DNA of 64,000 nucleotides from Collybiopsis luxurians FD-317 M1 (taxonomy: Eukaryota; Basidiomycota; Agaricomycetes; Agaricales; Omphalotaceae). The first letter of the stretch is position 1, and the number at the start of each line of letters is the position of its first letter. The notes beneath the pieces were generated by a model. That model worked only from the letters and a program-made list of their open reading frames with translations. It was not told where the DNA came from and searched no databases. Positions 46,863 through 64,000 of the stretch are shown piece after piece. The position numbers and the translations under genes are program-made. The stretch covers positions 6,113 to 70,112 of the forward strand of contig KN834751.1 in assembly GCA_000827265.1 (NCBI GenBank), read 5' to 3'.

Positions 46863-47752
46863 ATGGATCTATATGCCCAGTCATCGGTCAGTTTTCCGTT
46901 TTCATTCTTTCATTTCTCATTTTCTTTTCAGAATGAACGCTTAAAATTCAATTCCAAAGACCCTTTTGTACCAGCTTTCGTCAAATCTTCCCTCTCTCTC
47001 TCTTCAAATCCCCAGGAAATTTACGCTACAAGAATTCATGGCAGGAAAATTCTCCTCGATAATCCAATCGGCAAAAGAGAAAAGAAACCAAGGAAACAAA
47101 AGAAACCTCAGACAAACTTTCAAAGAATATCTGGTTCGTGGTCGTTGAGTCCCCAACAAGCAAAGTGCGTCAGCCTTCTCCAGTGTGCGCCCTTGACCAA
47201 GCTATCCCCAGGTTTCATCTCTTTCTTCCATTACACCATCTCTGGCTAGGTTACATGTCCGAATTGTTAACCTTGAATGCCACGGACCCTCCGTCATCAG
47301 CTTCGTGTCACCCAAAGCTACTAAAAGCCGATTTCTCTGGATCCTTCGTCTCTGGTGAGCAGCCCCTCCGTCGTCCATCAACTTTCAACATGCGATTCTA
47401 TCATTAGTTCAAAAAAGCAAAAACCCTTCGTTGATTGGTATTCAGGGAGTCGTCTTCCACGAATCGGAAAATACATTTGTCATAGTAACCAAAGAAGACA
47501 AAACGAAAGGTATTCACAACGTGATTCCTCCTTCACCAACTTACCTTTTGTACGCCAGTTCTTCCAAAGCAAAACACAATATTTACCTTATGCGTACCGG
47601 CCTTTTCTTCCTCCTTTCCCCTCTCTTCGTCTAATTTGACGATTCTCGACATTCCTCATTTGGCCTTCACACTTTATGGTAACCAATTCCGATTCCGTGC
47701 TTCTGAACGTGCGGGTAGAAAGTTTAAGCATAAAGAGAGCATAGAGCTGTAG
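46863..47752 (+). CDS. POP4: RNase P/MRP protein subunit Pop4 (Rpp29)
   Basis: Exons 46863-46886, 46932-47164, 47212-47354, 47408-47509 and 47559-47752 join to 231 residues. A basic stretch (GKREKKPRKQKKPQ) leads to SPQQAKFHLFLPLHHLW, then LLKADFSGSFVSV, SKNPSLIGIQGVVFHE, NTFVIVTKEDKTK, and the signature end YGNQFRFRASERAGRKFKHK. This Sm-like-fold subunit binds the RNA of RNase P and MRP, which process tRNA 5' ends and rRNA. The 5' start is 40 bp from the start of the CstF64-hinge gene on the other strand. Confidence 0.92.
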
Positions 47753-48479
47753 CAATGTAAATGCATTATCAAATCTTGTCCAGTATTCTTTGAGCGAATG
47801 CCAACTTTGTCCGCATACTCGACCGGACTCTAGTGGAATTGAATTACCGAGTTGGATTTGATTCTGTCGTTATATCTTCCGAATCGACTGTGCCTCTTGA
47901 AAGTCGCTGCCCTCATTCATCACTCATGAACACCAATATTCTAGTGAACTGAATGTCGGTCTGCATACATATCCTCAAGCGAAGAACATAATGTCATAGA
48001 CGAAGATATATGATTCTTTGGGTTGAAGAACTGGATGAATATATTCCTGAAATGGTGCTACTATACAGCCAGAATTGAGGAAATATTCGCTATCTAGTGC
48101 ACTCAAACACCGCTCGTAGCTACAACAGCCCCCACGGACACCCCAGCGGGGACAATCCCGAAGCGAACGGAGCCCACCTAGTATCCCCGCTCCTTAGTAC
48201 CTAGTCTTAGTTACGGCAATGAAGAGTCAAAAAAATTATTGACCATCCAAACGCGTTGGTCTCGAGGCTGCCGTCACCCGCGCGTTTAATCACGTGCTGT
48301 GGCGGTGGCGCTTGTCACATTCGCGTGACGTCCGCCCTTTTTTCATTTCTCTTCAACAAACAACCATTACAACGTTGACGCAGTACCAACTGCCGCGATT
48401 TTTCACTGTCAATTCCATTTACCGCGATTTACAACGAACAATACCTTACGAGGCAGATTGGCTGAATTAAAACCAGGTG
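47753..48479. other. Intergenic stretch between POP4 and ISWI
   Basis: About 730 bp without a supported gene. The first 350 bp are AT-rich; near 48,120-48,190 there is a GC-rich patch (CCCCAGCGGGGACAATCCCG) with imperfect dyad symmetry; about 48,250-48,480 is the probable ISWI promoter and leader. Confidence 0.5.
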
Positions 48480-53105
<4,626 letters not shown>

Positions 53106-53170
53106 AATAAATAGCGTAAACTTACATAATATCGACTCTCGAGTGTAATTTTTCACGTGACTAGAGATGT

Positions 53171-56651
<3,481 letters not shown>

Positions 56652-56898
56652 AGGCCTTTCGTAACGCAAGTATGGCATAATCCACGTGGTCACTATGAAC
56701 CGCTTTGACCTAAATCTCAGATTCGATATAATTGTAAAAGCACGAGCATGGTGTACTTTGGACTTTAATGCACATTTTAATCAAGAAATGGCTTCACATC
56801 AAATTTAGAGTTACTCATGCTTCCTGCCCGCCGAACCACATCAGTGTCAAGGAACGTGAAGCGTAGAAGGATAAACTCACTGATTCAAAGTCCTTCGC

Positions 56899-59569
56899 CT
56901 ACACAAGCATTCCCGCAATACCTGCCGTTTGTAAAGTGGAGATAAAACCACAGATCATCGCCGAAAACGCAACGCGAGAGATGATCTTTGCCCTTGAGGG
57001 AGCCATGGCACTGAGTACACCAATCTGAATGCCCAACGAGCCCAAGTTAGCAAACCCACAAAGAGCATAAGTTGCGATGGTGAAACCGCGCTGAGATAAA
57101 GCACCGGCAGTGCCCTGGAGCGCTATGAGCTCCTCGTAGGCTGCGAATTCATTTTCGACCAGCTTCGTAGCAAGGATACGGGAAACTCGAAGAATTTCAT
57201 TCCGAGGAACACCAAGGAAGAAGGCTATTGGATAAAAGACGTAGCCTAAAATCAATTGCAACGTCAGTGCATGGATACCAAACCCGCGGCCTATCCAGGT
57301 AAGTAGACCGTTGATGCTAGACAGAAGGGTTAATATACCAACCTCGGTCGAAAAAAAAAAAAAAAAAAACATACGCAGCGACAAGCGATAGCACAGTCAA
57401 GACATTTGTGCTAGAGTGAATGAAAATTAAGTATACAGCCATAGCAGTTGGGTATAGTACTTGCAGAATCTGTCCTGCAACGACGAGACCGAACACAGCT
57501 CCTTTACTGAAAGCATGCAGGATGTTAGCCTGTGCAGAAACGGAGTTTAACCTGGCAAGAGTATTGAGAACAAAGCCATCCTCACCGGAGGATTCTTTTC
57601 TCCAGCGCTGCCTGTAGAGGGGAGTTCAGACTGTTTCTTGTGATAATTCCGAATACTGACCTCTGTCGACTACTATGCGACCTTTTGTTACTGGTTCATC
57701 AAGCTCCGGGAAGCGCATCTTGCTGATGGCGATCGAGGCGGGAATACTCATTACAGAGCTGGTCACTATATTTTGCGCGGGAACCCCGAGGCTGTTGAAG
57801 AAGAGATTAGCTGCGTTTGGTCATGGATACCTGCGAGTTATGTTGAATACCCTCCCGAGTTTAAGGAATGCTTAGAGCTTAGAGCTGATGGCATCCTCGG
57901 AAGGGATTCTAAATAACTAGAGCAGTATCAAGCATTGAATATGAGCTACTTCCCTTATGTAAAAGGTCATTACTGAGCCTGAAATGCACGAAAATCCGGA
58001 GGTCATAGTAAGATCTTTAGGCATATCAGTCGAAGATTATCGCTGAACTACATATGGGCGCACGAATTTCAGATTCGGTCATTACTAGAGACGAATATGA
58101 TCAGAGCTAGTCACAGTAATTGAGCTGAGACACGCACAATCGACGTATGGTTTGACCAGACAGGCTATGCGTAGCAGACTAAATGAGAAGCACTGTAATA
58201 AACGCGTACGACGCACCAGACTCGCCCTGCCCAATCCATGGACTGGAGGCAGCAACGACAGCTTCGGCACCAGAAATGTCGAGCAGTTTGAAGAAGAACC
58301 AGGCACTTATTAAAAAAGTTAAGTCTGGAGTGGTAGAGCCAACTATCGGGAACAGACAATTTAGCAATCAGCCATTGCATTACGCCGAGATAATACAGCA
58401 TTTGAACGAAGGCAATGAAGAAGATAATGGCAGAGAGCTAGAAAAGCCGTAAGAACTATCTGAAGTAAAAGGTTTCATCAACTGACCGTGTTGACGAAGA
58501 ACCAACTTTTTTGTATTGTGGCCGCGTCAAAAAAGAACTGGGCTCCTGCCTTTGACTGGTCTAAGAAATCGGCAGCAAGTAAGGCAATCCATGTAAAGAT
58601 CGAGAATCCTGCGCTAGTTTTGAGGACAAACAGCGCAATGACCTGGTCATGCAAATGCGAAATGTGAAGTTGGCACAGTCTTCCGAAGAGAAATTGGAGA
58701 TACCTGCTGAAGAAATAATCCCACTATTACAGTCGGCCTGCCTCTTGATAAGCTGATGATACAACCCGTTCTGAGGAGACGGAACCCACCAAGGTACCTG
58801 TTTTTTATGCGTACTCGACAAATAAAACGAGGATTGGAAAACAAATAGCCCTAGCACGCTTTGTCCATACGTTAAATAGGGCCAAACAAAGGTTGGCTAC
58901 CAAGGAACAAACCTGATAGCGCGATCACCGTAATTAGTGTTCTATTCAAAGGGTTAATGTAGCTTTCAAAAGAGGAACGGTGCGTGTTACCTCTTCCAAC
59001 GGAAAACCGAACGCTGAACCGAACACAATCCCCAATAAACACAACCACCCCAAAGCTAAACGAGAGTGATAGGGCAGCTTAAAAAATGGATCTTGTATAC
59101 ACGCCTCCCAAACATTGCCAACAGGTTTAGATACCACGGAGTTGGGAATGAAACGAAAGGCAATGACACTAGAAAACAAGGAACAGTTAACGCCTATGAT
59201 TCGCAGACGTTGGATGATACGTACAAGACGAAGAACCAAGCGAAGAGGGTCTGGACGATCCTACACCCGAATTGACCAGAGTGCGAAAATACCGGATCAA
59301 CCAACGTACCAGCGATGCCTTGTAGCTTTCAATACCGTTGCACTGATCCACCATCCGATGATAACCGCCGCAACAGCAGCCAGAAGGAAAGGTCGATATC
59401 TCTGATAGAAGAGAGTACTGCGGGAGATCTCTTTTTCTTCGTCGTCTGCAATAGGACCTGCAGGCCGGGACTCTGTGTCGTTGGCAGGCTTTTCTATCGA
59501 GTCCGAGGACTTGGAGGCTTTACGAGTCAGTCCATCCGGAAGAATCTGGCCTTGGTACGACAGAGCCAT
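56899..59569 (-). CDS. Concentrative nucleoside transporter (CNT family)
   Basis: Many-exon gene from ATG 59569 ([13 protein letters not shown]) to TAG 56899. After an acidic cytosolic tail come repeated hydrophobic helices ([54 protein letters not shown]). The transport core shows the GQGES motif, [76 protein letters not shown] and [20 protein letters not shown] proteins co-transport nucleosides with Na+ or H+. The C-terminal line ([13 protein letters not shown]) ends in a membrane segment. An intron at about 57,345-57,372 holds a run of over 20 T on the minus strand. I did not fix all exon edges; the region 57,800-57,950 has an unusually long intron or a missed small exon. Confidence 0.87.
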
Positions 59570-59876
59570 AGTCAGCAACGTAGCCTCTACTAACCTGAGA
59601 AGGGGGCTAGGAAGGAGCTTCGACGTAGGTTTTCATTTTAAATAAATCTCACAAGCAGGCACAATTTTTTTCACCACATGCAACACCCGCCATTACCGCT
59701 CATAACGTAACCGATAAGGTATCATGTCGGACCTCAGTCACGGCCAAGCCTGGTTCATTGCTCGTAAGTGTACACTGTACATACAACATACATCCGGGGT
59801 AGAAAAGTATGCACATAGCCGCTTTGTTTCAGCTCATCCCGGATGAAAGTGGAAAGATAAGACCGGAAAATGGACT

Positions 59877-61318
59877 CTATACCTTCAACGCCTTCACGGT
59901 TTTTCCACATGCAATAGCCACCCATTCTCCTACTGTTGACTGGCTAGAGCCCATAGCTACCCCTTGTAGCACTGGAGACCAAGCCAAGTTTGTTATCTGG
60001 CTCATCGCCGTATAAGCAAACGCCGGCTCATTTACAAATTTCTTCTTCAAATCTGGCCTCGGAGAATTTAAACGTGAGCTTGCACTTCTGGGAGAATTGG
60101 CATTCATGCTCGCCGACGAGGCAGTGTGGCTTGCAAGATCCCATAGCAAAAGTTGACAGTCATCACCTAGATTTGTTCATCATGAGTGAATGAAAGGTTT
60201 AGACCATACAAGCATACCGGCCGTCGCTAACAGCGGTTGGTCACCGGAGCCCCATCCTACTGCATTTATTTGCCCGTGATGTCCTTTTAGTTCCAAGACA
60301 GGTTGCCCAGGACTCCGCATGTCTAATATCTGCACTTCCGATCCGTCCATGTGGAACGTCGACATGTAATTGCTGTCAGATGGGTTAAAAGCAATACGGA
60401 GGAGAGGAGATGTCGGCGGTCGAGCGGAAGTTGAAGGTGAAGCAGAGGGTGGCGGCATATTCTTCGGTGCAGGAGTTTCGTACAGGATTGTTGAATGCTC
60501 TAGACTGCGAAGGTCAAACGCACGGAGACTTCCGTCGGCACCGACGGATACGAAGATATCCGTGGATCCTGGAAGCCAGGCCACATCGTAAACCTCTCGA
60601 TCGTGTGCGATGAGCTGGGTAACCGCGGCAGATGTGTCGATATTCCAGACTGTACAAGTTGTGTCAATGGACGATGTGACAATCAAACTAGGTGCTTTCT
60701 CATTCCAAGAAAAGTTAGTCAAAGGCGCGCCGCTGGAATTGTTTTGTACTTTGGATTGCTAGTTGCCCAGAGATAAGAAGCAAAATATGAATTAACACGG
60801 ACAAACGCACCCCAGATAATGCAGTTTTCAGATTCAAACTATGTCCACCCGAGCTTGGCCTCCCAACATAACTCGATATCACCGGCTGCGTGTCCCCAGA
60901 GTACTCCCATAATCTCAGCGCATCTCCCGTCGTAGCCATGAGCTCTGTTGTTGGTGACTTTTGAGTCCATTGGTACGATAAAGCACTTGCAGGCTGCCAC
61001 TGCAAACTTGTGACCGGATAACCGTGATGCGCATCGCATAGTGTAACGAAATCGGGGTATTCGCTGTAGTCATCGTCGAAAAGTACGCGCTCGTCCTGCA
61101 AGCCAACTACGGCGATCCGATTTGAGATATTTTCTGCAAAAGAACCAATACCAAGGCGAAAGGACGACTTGTGCCGCATATGGCCGTTTGGCCCAGGAGT
61201 TTTGCACCAATCTAATGCATAAACGGGCCCTAGAAGCAGGATTATTCAAAGATAACGAGAAGGAAACTGAGCGACAAACAAGGTGCTTCATATTGTAGAA
61301 AAGTTGTTTGGGTCATGG
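59877..61318 (-). CDS. WD40-repeat protein, DCAF7/WDR68 class
   Basis: Starts at ATG 61318 with a 37-base first exon (MTQTTFLQYEAP), then exon 2 from 61229: WPVYALDWCKTPG, FAENISNRIAVVGLQDER, VTSLQWQP, TTGDALRLWEYS. Later exons contain TNFSWNEKAPSLIVTSSIDTT, CTVWNIDT, AHDREVYDVAWLPGS, ADGSLRAFDLRSLEHSTILYE, RIAFNPSDSNYM, GHHGQINAVGWG, DDCQLLLWDLAS and, near the end, ITNLAWSP and WVAIACGKTVKALKV. This order and the end fit DCAF7 (HAN11), an adaptor for DYRK-type kinases and CUL4 ligases. A Pro/Ser insert (TSARPPTSP) splits a blade. The role in fungi is not established. Confidence 0.85.
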
Positions 61319-61690
61319 AAAGACAGCAACAATAGTATCTTATCTTATCAGACATGTAGCCAAAGCTGTACCTTCAATTTTTTCGTACATACAACATTGT
61401 ATCCACGTTCAAAACATGCAAAGGGTAATCGTTAGTGGTAGCGATACAATCGTAAAAAGTTCAGTAAGAACATAAAATAAATCAACGGGTGGATGAAAGC
61501 AGAAAACAGAACACAACGGATTCCGTCGATACATGGGGGTTGAAGCATCAGGAAGCTACAATTGCGAAAGGGTTGTTGAATCCTTCCTGCAATCATCTTC
61601 TCATTAAGTAATCTTAGTAGTAGAACCCGAGGAAAACAGTGACGAAAAATAAAAAAAAGTCCTCATGAAACATTATAGAAAGTTATGCGT

Positions 61691-64000
61691 TCAAGTTGAC
61701 GATGACGAAGGAGAAGCAGTGGACGATGGTGAGGAAGACGCGGAGGCTGCTGTAATCGATGGCCCATTAGCTTCAGAACTCGCATTTCCAGGAGAGGCTT
61801 CTTTGCTGCTACTAGCGCTCGTCGTGGGCACTTTGGCTGTCGAAGATGTCGATCCACCAGCACTAGCAGTACTGGCAATTACCGCAGAAGCAGCTGACGG
61901 CGCAGCTGATGTAGAACCGGACTTGGATGATGCAGCGGGCGTGGAACTGCCAGAGACAGTAGACGAAGAATTCATCGAAGCGGCTTTCTCTTTAACTTGA
62001 GCGAGAGAAAGGTCCCCGATGTCCAGCGTGTAAGTGGTCGGGACGGAAGACTGATTGATTTGCAGCCAAGGTAAAGTGTAACCTCCTTCGCCGACCTGGA
62101 TAGTATTGGCTGCACCCACGTCCAGATTTTGCCCGACAATTCCGAGAGACGCGATAGCCCCTTGAGTGAGGAGCACATTGTCAATTTCCCCGGAGCTAGA
62201 GTAGTGTTCGTCTGGATGTTAATATCCTGTAATATTATCAACGGGAACTGACTTACTTAACGGTCTGCCCAGGAGGAATCACATAGTTATCGAAATTAGC
62301 AGTGAATTGTGAGTAAACCGTTCCATCAATTGACCCAGTCCCTTGGACAGTAATAATATTCAACGTTGCGTCAGTGGGGTTGAAGATCTATGGGCAAAAT
62401 TTAGATCTTTACGGTCGAAAAGGTCAAGAGAAACACCCACATCAACATTTATGGAAACTAGGTTGGTAACCAAAGAGTCCAGAGTAATCGTAACAGTGAT
62501 ATCCTTGATCAAGGTCTGACCCATGCCTATTAAAATTCATCAAAAGTTGTTTGAACGAGGAGTGGGCTCCAGCTCACCTTGCAAAGAAGTACTCAGTTTA
62601 AGACCCGATAGTGCTTCCTTTAAGGAATCTATTGGTGTGCTCGCGCTGTCTCCGTCTATGCTCAACGGCAGGGCATCGCTTCCTGTCAAAAAGCTGGAGA
62701 TAAATGCCTGTTATATACGCCGGATATTCAGCCTTTGACTCCCTGACTGGCAACGAGTGATCTTACCTGAGCTGTGGTGTCATTGGCGTTCTCAGGTTCA
62801 TAGTGGAATTCTGAAGGAATTATGTTTGAACCAGGGACCAGGTCAAAGGACTAACCGTTTCAAATCTATCAGTGGGTAGCTTGGTAAGTAGAGAACTAGA
62901 AACTCACGCTTATGGCTGCTCGACCGATCATAGTTCCTAAACAAGGTCAAGCATCAGCAACATTGGTAAAGCATCAGAGTAGGCCGAAAGGATAGATACC
63001 TTCGTAAATAACAGGAAGTGCAATATCCGTCGTCTCAAGTGACACATTGGAAGGATTGTCCAGCGTGGTCGTCAAGGGGCTGACTATGTATTCGTCACCG
63101 CCATTTCCTCCACTTCCGGTAACAGTGACATTGCTCAGCGCGGCTTTCCCTCCGAAGGAATTTATGCCTGTGTGCGATATGAAGTTGGTATTGCACGAAG
63201 TCGGATGTTTCACAGAGACTTACCACTCAAGCTAGAGGACACGTTGAAAGGAATGCCAGATATCGGAACATCACCAATGGATGTCTTGGCAGTAACATTC
63301 GCAGTCCCATCCAAGCCCAGGGAAACGGAGCTCGAAAGAGTGACGGCGGCAAACATCGCATTGAAAGCGTCATTATTGAGAGACCTCAAAGGTTGATCGC
63401 TCCATGAAATAGGAAGTTCGGCAATGTTGCCCGTCGAAACGCCGCCGACGGTGTCAGATTTTGGAAGAGAGAGCTGCGTGGAATGGGTCAGCTCCAGTCT
63501 AAGTCATGGTTCGACTTCTACTCACTTCCGCGACGTTTACACCACCGGAATTTAATATGATATCGGTGGAGGACGATATGACCTGTAGACTGAATCCAAA
63601 TGGATTTTTATATGTGGCCGATGTGAAGTTGGAGCTGGTAGGTGGGCTGTAGGCCTGACTATCGTCGTTCAGTGTTACAGCTAGGTCAGCGAGAGTGATA
63701 GATTGAATAACCTGGGACGACATTTAGTTTACTCGAGACTTTCAACGAAAATCAAACATACATTGAATTTTTGACCCGGTAGAGTTACGTCGAGTGCGAG
63801 AGTCTGGAAAGCAGTGCTAAGCCAAGATACCGTACCAGATGATCCTGGAGGCTGCACAGATACGCCCTTCACGACAAGGGTGGAGTTTTTGCCAGCCAAG
63901 AAGTCGGAGAATAGCTGTCCAATCGTGTCAAGATCGGAGCCAGACTGCGGTACAATTCGTCCAGAAAGATGAGCCGTGGTCTCGGAGCTGGGGGCAAGGA
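61691..64000 (-). CDS. DUF3712-like surface protein, 5' end beyond window
   Basis: The gene reads leftward and its start lies beyond 64,000. Exons visible include SQVIQSITLADLAVTLN, FTSATYKNPFGFSLQVISSS, TVGGVSTGNIAELPISWS, FAAVTLSSSVSLGLDGTANVT, VNSFGGKAALSNVTV and SPLTTTLDNPSNVSLETTDI, with many NxS/T glycosylation sites. The final exon (from about 62,176) has ASLGIVGQNLDVGAAN and ends in a long Ser/Ala/Thr-rich tail (SSSPSSTASPSSSST). The pattern of LEA-like beta repeats with N-glycan sites is that of the fungal DUF3712 family, often membrane-anchored and extracellular. No GPI or membrane signal can be judged because the N-terminus is missing. About eight short introns split it. Confidence 0.7.

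Noticed and set aside
48120..48190. GC-rich patch with dyad symmetry as a structured RNA or tRNA
   Set aside because: No A/B boxes and no cloverleaf; left as an unexplained intergenic patch.
57955..58010. Frameshift in the nucleoside transporter near [10 protein letters not shown]
   Set aside because: On re-reading, the run has four T and the frame is continuous ([14 protein letters not shown]).
59724..59900. Possible small plus-strand gene starting MSDLSHGQAWFIA with a GTAAGT donor after it
   Set aside because: The downstream exon would overlap the DCAF7 coding end and gives no known protein; not enough support.

Overview
This window looks like a nuclear contig of a filamentous basidiomycete, most likely an agaricomycete (inference). 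The genes are split by many 45-60 bp GT-AG introns, they are packed tightly on both strands, and they encode typical fungal eukaryotic proteins: a Neo1-type flippase, TRAPP Trs33, Mediator Med10, ribosomal S18, Hrd1, Rdh54, Rvb1, Pop4, ISWI, cytosolic/mitochondrial AlaRS and others. No bacterial, plastid or mitochondrial gene order, CRISPR array or tRNA gene was seen.

The window has two compartments. Bases 1 to about 18,160 form an AT-rich nest of transposons with no recognisable host gene. It holds a fold-back inverted repeat (1-979), a decayed Ty1/copia pol on the plus strand (about 1,420-3,919) with its 3' LTR (4,078-4,431), an inverted second LTR of the same family (5,417-5,764), gag remnants on the minus strand, and a structurally complete Ty3/gypsy element (5,982-14,130; 501 bp LTRs, 5 bp target duplication CTCAT) inserted in one of those gag remnants. 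Further on are another copia LTR and RT fragment on the minus strand (14,763-16,210) and two inverted copies of a non-coding element with terminal inverted repeats and 10-bp-phased CCTGRGG repeats (1,852-2,793 and 16,219-17,072).

The gypsy element is the most informative object. Its gag and pol frames run end to end with no indel, but carry twelve in-frame stops. All are TGA, and at the sites where the family motif is clear they sit where arginine (CGA) is expected. Most of the differences between its two LTRs are also CpG to TpG/CpA transitions. Between pol and the 3' LTR it carries, on the opposite strand, a three-exon gene with its own TATA box. The predicted protein is about 306 residues, with charged coiled coils, a nuclear-localisation-like cluster and a cysteine array spaced exactly like a Zn(II)2Cys6 cluster. 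This antisense accessory gene is the best candidate for something undescribed.

Bases 18,162-64,000 are gene-dense and free of recognisable transposons. In order: NEO1 (-), PPT1 thioesterase (+), TRS33 (-), an unrecognised protein (-), MED10 (+), RPS18 (+), NAD kinase (-), queuosine salvage glycosylase (-), AIM41/YqeY (+), HRD1 (-), a membrane-anchored amidohydrolase (+), RDH54/RAD54B (-), RVB1 (-), a CstF64-hinge-only protein (-), POP4 (+), ISWI (+), alanyl-tRNA synthetase (+), a concentrative nucleoside transporter (-), a DCAF7-like WD protein (-), and a DUF3712-like secreted/membrane protein (-, cut by the window end). Several divergent pairs share promoters of only 40-150 bp. The genes are mostly housekeeping and do not form one pathway; the chromatin genes RDH54, RVB1 and ISWI are loosely grouped. 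Exon boundaries were read by eye from splice signals and reading-frame continuity, so individual junctions may be off by a few bases.
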